A stretch of DNA of 64,000 nucleotides from Anaerolineaceae bacterium (GTDB lineage: Bacteria > Chloroflexota > Anaerolineae > Anaerolineales > Anaerolineaceae). The position numbers were made by a program, and so were the translations under genes. Shown here in pieces: positions 25,678 to 34,754 of the stretch (within the stretch, counting starts at the first letter, position 1; each line of letters begins with the position of its first letter). The notes beneath the pieces were generated by a model, which was not told the origin of the DNA, ran no database searches, and worked only from the letters and a program-made list of their open reading frames with translations. The stretch lies in assembly GCA_016841365.1 (NCBI GenBank), contig JAENZI010000004.1:1-64000 (forward strand), read 5' to 3'.

Positions 25678-26718
25678 TTAATTTTCTGGCGTCGAGCTTT
25701 TGCGAATAATCAATTCAGGCTTGATGGTGTGGTAAATTGGTTCGCTGTCTTCACGGTCTGAATTGTTTTCTTCGACCATCCTGGCAAGCTCCTCAACCGC
25801 AACAGACCCCAACATATCCAAGTCTTGATGGACTGAGCTGAGTGACGGCGAGTAATACTCCGCCTCAGGCAGGTTATCAAAGCCGACTACTGACAACTCG
25901 TTGGGGATATCAATGTTTTGTTCGCACGCCGTTTGTAATACGCTCAGGGCCATTTGGTCATTACCTGAAAACACTGCATCCATCTCAGGGAAGGTGGACA
26001 AGAGATGACCAAAGGCTGCTTTACCGCTTTTTGAGGACCAATTCCCCTCGGTGACCATTCTTTCTTCAGGTTCAATCCCTGCTGCCTGTAATGCATCCCG
26101 CCACCCCTGCAGACGCTGCTGCGATTCCCACCAGGTCATTGGCCCTGAAATATGGCCGATGTTTTTCCGCCCAATCTTCAGTAGATGTTCTGTCGCTAAT
26201 CTGGCACCATGATAGTTATCAATGGTGACAATCGAGATGTTTTCTCGTTTCGCGCTGGTGAGGAAGATGATTGGCACATGGATGTCTTTGATCATGTCAT
26301 CCACCCACTCACGGTTCGGGCCGATCTCAGGTACAGCCCAGATGATCCCATCCACCTGGCGGGAAAGAAACCAATCCAAGAGCGGTTGAATATTGTTGGC
26401 ATTAAAGCTGGGCAATTCTTTCAGGTACAGTCCGTAACCGAGTTTCTCAGATTTTTTAGCGATGCCGCTCATGGTGACAGAGGGACCAATAAATTCCAAA
26501 CCGGCCGTTAGAAGGCCAAAATTATAACTGCGCTGTTTGCTCAGGCTGCGGGCAATGGCGCTGGGGCGGTATTCGATTTCGTCAATGATGCGTAAGATCC
26601 GCTCCCGGGTGTCATCAGCAACGTCGGGACGGTTGTTGATCACCCGCGAGACCGTTTGCCTCGAAACGCCGGCACGTTTGGCGACTTCATAGATTGTCGG
26701 TTTGGACACTTTACCCAT
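25678..26718 (-). CDS. LacI-family transcriptional regulator of the pentose block
   Basis: 346 residues. The N-terminal helix-turn-helix is typical (TIYEVAKRAGVSRQTVSRVINN near residues 8-29), followed by the hinge YRPSAIARSL and a periplasmic-binding-protein-like effector domain ending near residue 340. It is first in a minus-strand run leading into the sugar transporter and araBDA, with its own strong promoter at 26805-26833. Three tandem 12-base boxes at 26763-26798 lie just after the predicted transcript start, indicating autorepression relieved by a sugar. The likely effector is arabinose or a derivative. Confidence 0.93.
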   Translation of the reverse strand: MGKVSKPTIYEVAKRAGVSRQTVSRVINNRPDVADDTRERILRIIDEIEYRPSAIARSLSKQRSYNFGLLTAGLEFIGPSVTMSGIAKKSEKLGYGLYLKELPSFNANNIQPLLDWFLSRQVDGIIWAVPEIGPNREWVDDMIKDIHVPIIFLTSAKRENISIVTIDNYHGARLATEHLLKIGRKNIGHISGPMTWWESQQRLQGWRDALQAAGIEPEERMVTEGNWSSKSGKAAFGHLLSTFPEMDAVFSGNDQMALSVLQTACEQNIDIPNELSVVGFDNLPEAEYYSPSLSSVHQDLDMLGSVAVEELARMVEENNSDREDSEPIYHTIKPELIIRKSSTPEN

Positions 26719-26762
26719 TAAAACAATCCTTCTTTTCTACGAATAAGGTGGTGGGAAATTAT

Positions 26763-26798
26763 GTGAGCGATCCCGTGATCGTTCACGTGACCGTTCAC
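26763..26798. promoter_or_regulatory. Tandem LacI-type operator array
   Basis: Three directly adjacent 12-base units: GTGAGCGATCCC (26763-26774), GTGATCGTTCAC (26775-26786) and GTGACCGTTCAC (26787-26798). The last two fit GTGA-N4-TCAC; the first keeps only the left half. They start at the predicted transcription start of the lacI promoter, an ideal position for repression. The same form occurs before araB (20685-20698). Confidence 0.75.
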
Positions 26799-26804
26799 AA
26801 TCCT

Positions 26805-26833
26805 ATCATATAAAAAAATTGAATAAATGTCAA
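26805..26833 (-). promoter_or_regulatory. Strong sigma-70 promoter of the lacI-transporter operon
   Basis: On the minus strand TTGACA (26833-26828) and TATGAT (26810-26805) are separated by exactly 17 bases. Transcription should begin near 26798, immediately before the operator array, leaving a leader of about 80 bases to lacI. The gap 26719-27031 contains this promoter and array; nothing else is recognised in it. Confidence 0.85.
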
Positions 26834-27031
26834 GGGGTTAATGTTAACAATGTTAAGATTGATGATTGCGATTTTGCGGATTTCAAGTTGAATGTGTTAC
26901 TTTGACCGTTAGATTATTAAAATTCTGATTGCTGGTAAGATTCTCTAATCAATGGTAAGAAGCACTCACATTTCTTTTCGATGCTTATCTAACGGTTTAT
27001 AGGTTTGAAAATTATTGAGAAACATTTAAAA

Positions 27032-28387
27032 ATGAACACTTCTGGTTTTTCTTGCAAAATACTGCCCATCGCCATGATCGCGATGCTTGTCGTTCTTTCT
27101 GCCTGCGGGTTATCAACCGGGAGCGGCTTGATCGAACAGACCTTCCCCGCACCCGGAACAGAACTGAGCGCGTATGGCTGGGTGGGTGTGTCATTCGCTG
27201 AGGAAGTGGTTAAAGAAAGTGTTGAACAGGCTTTTGCGATCTCGCCCGCTGTCTCAGGGGAATTCTTTTGGCAAGGGGACATCTTCTGGTTCCGGCCGAT
27301 CCAAGCCTTTGAAGCCGGTATTGACTATCAGGTGAAATTGCAGGGTGAGATCGAAACGGCTGGCGGAAGAAGTGTCAAGGCAGACCGCACCTGGACATTT
27401 GAAGTACGTGAACCGTTGCTGCTGTATTTTGTGCCGCAAGATAAGGGCGGAGAGATCTGGCGAACGGGTTTGAATGGCAGCGAACCTGAACAGTTGACAT
27501 TTACCGATGGGAATGTGCTTGAATTCATCCCTGATCGCGTTGGCGAGCAAATTGCCTACACCGCCAGAAATCAGGACGGCGGCAGTGATGTATGGTTGAT
27601 GGACCGGGGAGGTGTAAGCCAGCGGCAGTTGATCGATTGCGGTGCTGATATTTGTATGGAACCAGCCTGGTCGGCTGATTCAGGCTGCTTGGCTTGTGTC
27701 CGTCAAGTGTATGATGAAGAGGCAGGCAGTTATCAGCCCGCCAAAATCCTGACGACTGCGATTGCGCCAGGCACTACCTGCTTACCTGCGCCTGAAATCG
27801 ATCTGTATGGCACTTCTCCCTCCTATTCGCCAGATGGCGTGCATTTCGCCTATTATGACATTTCAAACGCAAGGATCCAGATTCTAAATCTTGATGATGG
27901 TGGGGAATTCAATCTGCCTTCTACTGGGCCGGGGTTTGTGGATTGGTCACCGGATGGAACCCAGATCATCTATACGGATGTCGCGGCGGCGCATCATGAG
28001 CCTTTTGTAGCGGCATATATTGCAGATCTACAGGCACAAACGGCCGCGCTTGCCTTCGATGAGGGGGCGACGGATACAGAATTCAGTCAACCGCGCTGGT
28101 CTCCTGATGGTGAGTGGGTGGCTGCAGGGCTGCGTCCCGTAAATTCGGCAATTTCAAAGGCTTTATGGGTTTTGAACTTGAAGGGTAAAGGTTTCTTGAC
28201 GGTGGCTGATGACCCCACAGCGACTTATTCAGCCTACCAGTGGGATCCGTGGGGGACAGGGCTGGTTTACCAGCAATATGACCTGGGACGGTCTGAAGAG
28301 CAGCTCTCCATCTGGTATTGGGATTGGGAATCGCTTGAGAGCAGGCAGATTATCGACTACGGTGCCCGACCAATTTGGCTTCCCTGA
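27032..28387 (+). CDS. Exported lipoprotein with Ig-like and TolB-type propeller domains
   Basis: About 451 residues. The signal peptide ends in lipobox L-S-A-C (Cys25). Residues of about 35-130 look like a bacterial Ig-like domain (EQTFPAPGTELSAYGWVGVSFAEEV ... DRTWTFEVREP). The rest has repeated PD40/TolB blades such as SPSYSPDGVHFAYYD, FVDWSPDGTQIIYTD and QPRWSPDGEWVAAG. This suggests a surface-anchored beta-propeller that binds a ligand or protein; no enzyme motif is seen. The ATG at 27032 is preferred; a TTG nine codons earlier is possible. It is divergent from lacI. Confidence 0.75.
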   Translation: MNTSGFSCKILPIAMIAMLVVLSACGLSTGSGLIEQTFPAPGTELSAYGWVGVSFAEEVVKESVEQAFAISPAVSGEFFWQGDIFWFRPIQAFEAGIDYQVKLQGEIETAGGRSVKADRTWTFEVREPLLLYFVPQDKGGEIWRTGLNGSEPEQLTFTDGNVLEFIPDRVGEQIAYTARNQDGGSDVWLMDRGGVSQRQLIDCGADICMEPAWSADSGCLACVRQVYDEEAGSYQPAKILTTAIAPGTTCLPAPEIDLYGTSPSYSPDGVHFAYYDISNARIQILNLDDGGEFNLPSTGPGFVDWSPDGTQIIYTDVAAAHHEPFVAAYIADLQAQTAALAFDEGATDTEFSQPRWSPDGEWVAAGLRPVNSAISKALWVLNLKGKGFLTVADDPTATYSAYQWDPWGTGLVYQQYDLGRSEEQLSIWYWDWESLESRQIIDYGARPIWLP

Positions 28388-28495
28388 TTAAAAAATAGAT
28401 TTTGTGAGTTTTTGATAGGCAGAATCACCTATGATAAGGGCAGGATAATTCAAGGTTTCAAACCCGCAAATTTGATGTGAAAGGTCTATCAGCAC

Positions 28496-28711
28496 ATGAA
28501 AGATTTACACTGCCCTAAATGCCGCTCACAGGAGATCCTCCGGATACCCGAGGGTCTGGAACCGCCATCCATGCTCAGTGGCGCGAAACCGCCTTCCTCG
28601 TTCAAGACGATTAATGTCACCCGGTATTGCTGTGTCAATTGCGGCTATACAGAAGTTTGGGTTGATGACCCCGCTGATCTGAAGGAACTGCTAAAGAAGT
28701 ATGGATTTTAA
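28496..28711 (+). CDS. Small zinc-ribbon protein
   Basis: 71 residues with two CxxC knuckles, Cys6/Cys9 (CPKC) and Cys46/Cys49 (CVNC), the pattern of a zinc ribbon. The middle is Pro/Ser-rich. The C-terminus (DPADLKELLKKYGF) is a short charged helix. Similar small proteins with an N-terminal CPKC and a YCCVNCGYTE-like second knuckle are widespread and uncharacterised. It ends ten bases before the convergent HEAT-repeat gene. Confidence 0.75.
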   Translation: MKDLHCPKCRSQEILRIPEGLEPPSMLSGAKPPSSFKTINVTRYCCVNCGYTEVWVDDPADLKELLKKYGF

Positions 28712-28721
28712 ATTGCTGTGA

Positions 28722-30107
28722 TTAATCGGTGGCCTCTCGAAGGTAAACGATCAATGTTGAAAGCGCCTGGTCAACATCCGCCAATTCCTCAAGTGAAAAA
28801 TGTTTCTGTAAATCTGGCAGGGATTCCTGCCAATCCTCGAGCATAGTCAACAATAAATCTCTTTGTTCTTGCAGCGCTTCAGGGAAAGGTGCACGCATCT
28901 TCGGTGTTTTTTCTGGCATGGGTTTGACGGCGCTCAGGTCGTGCACCTGCAAGGCTTCTCGGGCGAACTCAGCAGTGTCTTCATCATCTGCCAACCTGAG
29001 CAATGCAGCTTTACCATCCGGTGTGAGGTGTTCGATTTGTGCCAGGCTCTGCGCGACAGCTCTACGCACATGTAAGTTCAAGTCCTCTGAAAGATCCACC
29101 AGGTCTGGCAGGGCATCCTGCCCCAACAGATTTGTGAGCGTGATCACTGCTTGGGGGCGAACGAATGGGTTGGGGTCGTTGAAGGCAATGTTGCGCACAT
29201 CCTCAACCGACACCCTGTCTCCCCATTTTGACACAGCCGCCAATGCCGTTTCGCGCACGGTGATGGCACTATCTTTCAGCAAGGGGCGCACAAGGGGCAG
29301 CGCTGCTGCGTAATCTGCCTGCATCATCATCTCAATCAGGTTGCGGCGCAGCCGGTTGCTTGGGTCGCTCAACAGGGGGGAGAGAATCGCTGCGGCTTCT
29401 TCGGCATTCATCTCAATCAGGGCTTCGACCGCAACACCGCGCAGACCAACCTCGTGTTCGGCAATTTCCACCAAGGTGGGGATGGCTTCCTTGGTGCCCA
29501 ATTTTGCCAGCACTTCGATGTAGAGTTTGGGCAGTTTGAGATCTTCCTGGTCGCCAGCATCCATAAAGTTTTTGAGGGCTTTGAGAATAAACGGCCCGCA
29601 GGGGCGATGTAAAAGCCAGCCGCAAGCCCGGGTGGCTGCCAGATGGATCAGGTATTCGTCCGATTGGATGAGCTCAGTCAGCCTGTCCTTGATCAGGTCG
29701 GGGTCTATTCTGGCCAGCGCGAGGATAGCCGCCTGAACGATAATCGGATGGGTGTCGGTCAGACAGGCTTCAACCTGGTTGACCGCTCCTTTGGCTTCGA
29801 GCAGTCCCAATGAATTGACAGCTGCGGCGCAGACATAGTTGTTCGGGTCATCGATGGCAGCCAACAAATGGGAGATCACTTCCGGCGCAGGCAATTCAAT
29901 AGAACGACCCAAGGCTTCAGCGGCAGCGGAACGGACAAACCCATTGGGGTCTTCCATCAAAGACATCAGGATATCAGGCCTGGCTTTCAATTCCCCCAAT
30001 CGCTTCGCAGCATAAGACCGGTCACGAGGGTTTCTGGATTGGATCAGTCTCAGGCAGCGGTCAATTTCTTCTTGTTTGTCATTATTTCTTTTAAATTGGT
30101 CTATCAT
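28722..30107 (-). CDS. HEAT-repeat (PBS-lyase-like) protein
   Basis: 461 residues built almost entirely of HEAT-like helical pairs of about 31 residues. Examples are DPNGFVRSAAAEALGRS, DPNNYVCAAAVNSLGLL, DTHPIIVQAAILALARI, DPNPFVRPQAVITLTNL and DLNLHVRRAVAQSLAQI. Such proteins form extended solenoids that bind other proteins. No enzymatic residues or signal peptide are present, so it is probably a cytoplasmic scaffold. The C-terminal 60 residues are a separate acidic helical region. It sits 42 bases downstream of rsmG on the same strand. Confidence 0.85.
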   Translation of the reverse strand: MIDQFKRNNDKQEEIDRCLRLIQSRNPRDRSYAAKRLGELKARPDILMSLMEDPNGFVRSAAAEALGRSIELPAPEVISHLLAAIDDPNNYVCAAAVNSLGLLEAKGAVNQVEACLTDTHPIIVQAAILALARIDPDLIKDRLTELIQSDEYLIHLAATRACGWLLHRPCGPFILKALKNFMDAGDQEDLKLPKLYIEVLAKLGTKEAIPTLVEIAEHEVGLRGVAVEALIEMNAEEAAAILSPLLSDPSNRLRRNLIEMMMQADYAAALPLVRPLLKDSAITVRETALAAVSKWGDRVSVEDVRNIAFNDPNPFVRPQAVITLTNLLGQDALPDLVDLSEDLNLHVRRAVAQSLAQIEHLTPDGKAALLRLADDEDTAEFAREALQVHDLSAVKPMPEKTPKMRAPFPEALQEQRDLLLTMLEDWQESLPDLQKHFSLEELADVDQALSTLIVYLREATD

Positions 30108-30149
30108 TGTTTTATAAGTTTACTACATTAAGAAAACACAAATAAATGA

Positions 30150-30872
30150 TTAAACCAGGGGAGTCTTTGCGGGTGCACCTGTTCGACGGGGGTATTCATC
30201 GGGGGTATGGGCGATCTTGTTAACGACCACAATAAACCGCTCCTCAACCACGCCCGGTAACTGGATGTGCACCAGCCGGTTGAGGCGGCCGCCTGTCAGC
30301 CGGATGGCGTTTTCGGCTTCCTGGGTCTCCGCTGGGGCAGACTCACCCTTCATGGCCATCACCATCCCATTCCGGTGCACCAGGGGCAGCAGGTATTCCA
30401 TCAGGATTGGCATCCGCGCGACCGCTCGTGCGACTGCCAGGTCGTAAGATTGGCGGTGAGCCGGGTTTTGTCCGACGGTTTCTGCCCTTTCAGGCAGGAT
30501 GGTCACACCCTCCAAGCCTAATTTCTCAACAATGTGAGCGCAGAAATCGGCTTTCTTGTGAACGGATTCAACCAGTGTGACCTGCGTGCCCGGCCAGACG
30601 AGTTTTAGAACCAATCCGGGGAATCCGGCACCGGTGCCGACATCGATCAGGTTTTTGGGCGGGGTCTGGCGATCCCAGGCGAGCAATATGGTTAAGGAGT
30701 CTAGAAAGTGCTTGATCCTTACGCCCTCTGCATCCCGGATAGCGGTCAGGCTGATGCGTTCGTTCCAGGTTAATAATTCGTCTTCAAAAATCTTGAGTGA
30801 TTCGATTTGATCTTTGGTCATCCTCAGCCCCAGAAGGGCCGAGGCAGTTTCAGTGAATGCCGTAAACGTCAC
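30150..30872 (-). CDS. rsmG: 16S rRNA (guanine-527-N7)-methyltransferase RsmG
   Basis: 240 residues. The SAM-binding motif is NLIDVGTGAGFPGLVLKLVWP near residues 74-94, a diagnostic RsmG/GidB block. It is followed by VTLVESVHKKADFCAHIVEKLGL and the late AVARAVARMPILMEYLLPLV. The enzyme methylates G527 in the 530 loop of 16S rRNA; its loss gives low-level streptomycin resistance. The start is GTG with little ribosome-site sequence. It is not next to mnmG or parAB here, unlike in many bacteria. Confidence 0.95.
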   Translation of the reverse strand: MTFTAFTETASALLGLRMTKDQIESLKIFEDELLTWNERISLTAIRDAEGVRIKHFLDSLTILLAWDRQTPPKNLIDVGTGAGFPGLVLKLVWPGTQVTLVESVHKKADFCAHIVEKLGLEGVTILPERAETVGQNPAHRQSYDLAVARAVARMPILMEYLLPLVHRNGMVMAMKGESAPAETQEAENAIRLTGGRLNRLVHIQLPGVVEERFIVVVNKIAHTPDEYPRRTGAPAKTPLV

Positions 30873-30982
30873 TTACATGCCTATCTCTATTTTGGTTAAA
30901 TGAACATCTTAACCGTAATTATAGCCATAAACAGAGGTTAAATTAAGGGGCATCCCTATGATTGGCGTTTGGTTGAATTAAC

Positions 30983-33475
30983 TTACGATTTGGTTTGCCG
31001 AGCCGAACGCGCTTCAAGCTCCCATTGGATCGCCCAGATCGCCAGAGGACGCATATAGCTGATGGCGCGCACGCTTTCGTATGCGCTCATCGCTTCGGGC
31101 GTCTGGAACCACAGCCCATAGTCTTCATAAACCATGTTGTAAACGCCCTTTGCGGTCTCAAAGGCTTCCTCGGTCATTCCCGCCTGCAGCATGGCTGCTG
31201 CGGCTGTAAAAGTCGTTCCCGTCCAAATTTCCATAGACTGCATGCCGGTTTTATCAAGTGTCCCATCTGGACGCATCCCGTTCATCGCACCCAGGCGCCC
31301 GTTCTTGAACTTGCACACATTAAAGTTAAAGATTGTCTTCATGGCGGATTGCGCATGATCTGTGGGCACAACACCCCCAAAGCCGCAAGCCAGACTATAC
31401 CAGTGACCGGCAAGCTGGTCTGCCATGATGCTGTTGTGGTGTTTGCTGCCGCCTGATTCGTAATTGTAGTATTCACCGTTCCACAGTGCTTTTTCATAGA
31501 CTTTTTGTGCACGGGTAAAGCGCTGGCGGTAGGCTATTGCCAGGTCTGGCTGGAGCATTTCTTCAGCCAGGCTTGCCGCTGCTTGCAGGCATGCCAGCCA
31601 CAACCCGCCGGTATACGCGCTGACGCCCTCGGCGGACCATACGTCATAGGTTTGATCTGGAAAACCTTCGTTTTCGATCATGCCGTCACCATTTTTGTCG
31701 AACTGGTCCATATAGGCGATGGCGTCCGTGACGGCAAGCCAAACCTCGTTGAGGAAGGCTTTGTCTTTGGTCAGAACGTAATCCCGGGCGACCTGCAGAA
31801 CGAATTTCGGGTTGAGGTCCTTCCAGCGCGAGACATCCTGGGCGTTATAGGCATTGATCTTCACCCATGGGTCTTCAAGGGATGACCCTAGGTCGTGGGG
31901 GATGGCGTGCTGCACTTTGCGAGGCGCTCTGGCACCCGAGAAGGAATAGGTGAAGACCTCATCATCTTTTATCTCAAGTGCAGACGCAAAATCCCGCTGG
32001 ATGCTCAGTTCAAGCTTAGGCCATAACATCGCCAGCGCAAAGGACGCGGAAAAATGCACGTCGTAGGTGTTAACCATGCGGTATTCATGGCTTTCGAGGT
32101 AGCCAAAATGCCCGAATTCCGGTTCGGGCAAGGGTTCATTCTCCGAATCAGGAGACTCATCCCAGCCTGCTGTCCACAGCGTACCGCCATCCACCAGGTA
32201 ATAGGTTTCGTTAAACAGCATTTGCCGGTACCACAGCGGCAGTGCATCATCGGTCATAATTGGCATCTGCCAGGCATCTATCTCAGTTTCCCACGTTTCA
32301 TAGTGAGTCAGGGCATCTCTGAGCAATGCAGGGGCGGCATCCCCTTCTCGGCCGTAAAACTTTGTATAGCGCCGGTACCAGCCAGTACCTTCCGGAAAGC
32401 GTGCAATTGGCATATCCCAGACCAGTGCGAAAACGATCTGGCGTCTTTCGCCGGGGGGCACCAGTACCTGTGCACAGATTGCGCCGCCGATCGCCTCACC
32501 GGCAGGTGATGGCGACTCGTCAATCGTATTGCTCAATTGCCCGTCCTGTGAGAAGTCCTCCCAGAGATCGGAAGAGGCGGTATTGGTGAAAAACCGCGTC
32601 TGGTAACTGATTGCGATATCCTCTGTTTTTAGTGCGCCGATGGCAAATGTGAGCGGGTCTTCATACCGGGTCTGCTGCGAGAGCTTTTGCCCTACCTCAA
32701 GCGGCTTGGGGTGCCGGTGGATGTGGTTCAGGGCAATTCCGACCACTTGATCCGGGTCACTTTCATCAGCAATTAGATGGTTGCTGTGCCCCCCGGCAAA
32801 ATCATTTTCAATGCCGGCACCGTTCTGGAAGGAAAACATCAATGAGACCGAGGCACTCGTTTCTGCTTTGTTTTCAACCATCCAGACGAAGGTGCTGATA
32901 GGCAGGCTGGAGTCGGTGTAATTGTGGGGGATGACTGGTGAGACCTGCCGGCAGGTAAGGTGGATGCCTTCAACGGGTTCATCGTAATCATGCCAGGCGC
33001 GAGGGAACAGGGCGCGATAAGTTACTTTTGAAGGGGAAAGTCCCCAGCCCCAATTTCGCAGATGTTTTCCTGCGGGCATGGTGGGATTGAGCACCACGGC
33101 TTGTGGCGGGGCGCCTTCCCGTTCGACGAACAGGGAAAACTGGTCGGCGGTGACTGCCCCATAGGTATAATCGCCGGGTTTGAGCGCCCAGCGGTTGAAG
33201 TCGCCGCTGATACCGCGTGTGATCGTCCCGCCGCCTAACCCACCCAAAGGCACGCCTTTATCCGGCTCAACCGGAAAGCCTCCCATCACCAGGTCGAACA
33301 GGGGTCTGCGCCCCGTGCGCCGCAACTGCCGCGCCCAGCGGTTAATGCGCCAGATGCCGGGCAGCATATGCCACAGCAGTTTGGGCGTGATGCGCATTGG
33401 CCTGGGCTTGCGCGGGAGGGGATCGGCCAGGTTTCGCCGCCAGGCTAATGATTTGATCGTGTCAGAAGGGGACAT
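30983..33475 (-). CDS. GH116 family glycoside hydrolase (GBA2-like)
   Basis: 830 residues. The N-terminal beta-sandwich carries the family block GVPLGGLGGGTITRGISGDFNRW near residue 75. The (alpha/alpha)6 catalytic domain contains FNETYYLVDGGTLW, whose Glu (near 420) matches the nucleophile, and PDQTYDVWSAEG, whose Asp (near 604) matches the acid/base. Characterised members act on beta-glucosides or beta-xylosides and on glucosylceramide. There is no signal peptide, so it is cytoplasmic and would act on imported oligosaccharides or internal glycosides. The ATG has GGAG five bases upstream. It is not grouped with a transporter. Confidence 0.9.
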   Translation of the reverse strand: MSPSDTIKSLAWRRNLADPLPRKPRPMRITPKLLWHMLPGIWRINRWARQLRRTGRRPLFDLVMGGFPVEPDKGVPLGGLGGGTITRGISGDFNRWALKPGDYTYGAVTADQFSLFVEREGAPPQAVVLNPTMPAGKHLRNWGWGLSPSKVTYRALFPRAWHDYDEPVEGIHLTCRQVSPVIPHNYTDSSLPISTFVWMVENKAETSASVSLMFSFQNGAGIENDFAGGHSNHLIADESDPDQVVGIALNHIHRHPKPLEVGQKLSQQTRYEDPLTFAIGALKTEDIAISYQTRFFTNTASSDLWEDFSQDGQLSNTIDESPSPAGEAIGGAICAQVLVPPGERRQIVFALVWDMPIARFPEGTGWYRRYTKFYGREGDAAPALLRDALTHYETWETEIDAWQMPIMTDDALPLWYRQMLFNETYYLVDGGTLWTAGWDESPDSENEPLPEPEFGHFGYLESHEYRMVNTYDVHFSASFALAMLWPKLELSIQRDFASALEIKDDEVFTYSFSGARAPRKVQHAIPHDLGSSLEDPWVKINAYNAQDVSRWKDLNPKFVLQVARDYVLTKDKAFLNEVWLAVTDAIAYMDQFDKNGDGMIENEGFPDQTYDVWSAEGVSAYTGGLWLACLQAAASLAEEMLQPDLAIAYRQRFTRAQKVYEKALWNGEYYNYESGGSKHHNSIMADQLAGHWYSLACGFGGVVPTDHAQSAMKTIFNFNVCKFKNGRLGAMNGMRPDGTLDKTGMQSMEIWTGTTFTAAAAMLQAGMTEEAFETAKGVYNMVYEDYGLWFQTPEAMSAYESVRAISYMRPLAIWAIQWELEARSARQTKS

Positions 33476-33562
33476 GGCTGCTCCATGGGTGAGGATTTAG
33501 GAACGTGATATGAATATTTTACACGCAAAACAAACCAACCCCGAACGGCAACCAGTGCGGTT

Positions 33563-34429
33563 TTACGTTTCACCCTTGCCAAGAAATTGCGAAATCAGGG
33601 TGCCGGCTAAAATCAAGGCGCTCCCGCCCAGGTCTCTGAAGGTGAGGATTTCGTTCAGCACAAGCCATCCGCCCAAAGCGGCAAATGCGCCTTCCATGCT
33701 GAGGATCACCACCGCGTGGGTGGGGTCAGCAGTGCGTTGGGCAACGACCTGCAGGGTGTAAGCCAGGCCGACGGATAAGAATGACCCGTAAAGGATCGGC
33801 CAGATGCCATCGGTGATGGCGGTGATGGTCGGTGCTTCAAATATCAGGGCAGCGATTGTGCTGAGCACACCGCAGATCAAAAATTGCATGATAGAAAGTC
33901 GGATCGGCCCAACCTGGGCTGAGTAGCGCGCAATCAGGTGCACATGTACCGCCCACATGAACGCCCCTGCAAGGACGATCAGGTCGAATGTTGATACTGT
34001 CAGGTCACCCCTAACGGAGAGGAAGTACAGCCCGATGGCAGCCAAGATGGCGCCTGCCCAATGTGCAAGGTGGGTGCGTTTACCCCACAACAACGCCAAC
34101 AGGGGCACCAATATCACATATAAACCGGTGATGAAACCCGCTTTGCCTGCCGTGGTACCTACCAGGCCAATTTGCTGCAGCGAGGCGCCGGCAAACAACG
34201 CCAAACCGATTAGCATCGCGGGCATCAAAGATTGTTTAAATGGCAATAATGAATGTTGCTTGGTTTTGCGGCGTGTGAGAAAAAGGACAGGCAGCAGTGA
34301 CAACCCGCCTAAGGTGAAGCGCAGGGCGTTAAACGTAAACGGCCCCATATGGTCCATGCCCATGCGCTGGGCGACAAAAGCAAAACCCCAGATGATGGCT
34401 GTAATGAGTAAGAGCAGATCTGCTTTCAC
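33563..34429 (-). CDS. DMT-superfamily (EamA) transporter
   Basis: About 288 residues with ten predicted helices in two EamA repeats. The first begins LLLITAIIWGFAFVAQRMGMDHMGPFTFNALRF. The second begins about residue 150 and includes AIEMEGAFAALGG-like LSMEGAFAALGGWLVLNEI. The family exports or imports small metabolites; the substrate cannot be told. The GTG at 34429 is preferred because it lies beyond the upstream stop and is preceded by AAGGAA; an upstream start at 34501 would overlap the peptidase gene by 47 bases. It is the third gene after sodN. Confidence 0.82.
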   Translation of the reverse strand: MKADLLLLITAIIWGFAFVAQRMGMDHMGPFTFNALRFTLGGLSLLPVLFLTRRKTKQHSLLPFKQSLMPAMLIGLALFAGASLQQIGLVGTTAGKAGFITGLYVILVPLLALLWGKRTHLAHWAGAILAAIGLYFLSVRGDLTVSTFDLIVLAGAFMWAVHVHLIARYSAQVGPIRLSIMQFLICGVLSTIAALIFEAPTITAITDGIWPILYGSFLSVGLAYTLQVVAQRTADPTHAVVILSMEGAFAALGGWLVLNEILTFRDLGGSALILAGTLISQFLGKGET

Positions 34430-34454
34430 GGGGCGTTTGGGTTCCTTGTGCGAA

Positions 34455-34754
34455 TTAGGGTTTATGGATGTGCCAGATGACTTTGCCCTTGATTGCCTCA
34501 CGTGTCACAGGGCCATAATCCCGGCTGTCGGTGCTGTTGATCTGTGTGCCGCGCACATCAAAGGCTGATCCCCCATTCAGGACGGTTTGCACGCGTTTGA
34601 TCAGGGTGCCTAAACCGGGTTGATGAAAGACGATCACATCACCAACCCGGATCTTATTGATAGGTAAAGGAAAACCCGCGGCCAAAACGTAGTCACCATC
34701 TTTGAAGTCAGGGTGCAGGCTGTGACCGCGGATTTTGTAAAATTTTAAAAGCAA
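34455..34754 (-). CDS. sodX: Ni-superoxide dismutase maturation protease (S26 signal-peptidase family)
   Basis: A 99-residue minimal signal-peptidase-like protein. Ser12 in GHSLHPDFKDGDYV is the nucleophile and Lys53 in TLIKRV the general base, the Ser/Lys dyad of family S26. It lacks a membrane anchor. It begins with a TTG directly after the sodN stop codon, a fixed pairing in Ni-SOD organisms, where it removes the SodN propeptide to expose the His-Cys nickel hook. A peptide bond before His21 of SodN is the expected substrate. Confidence 0.9.
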   Translation of the reverse strand: MLLKFYKIRGHSLHPDFKDGDYVLAAGFPLPINKIRVGDVIVFHQPGLGTLIKRVQTVLNGGSAFDVRGTQINSTDSRDYGPVTREAIKGKVIWHIHKP

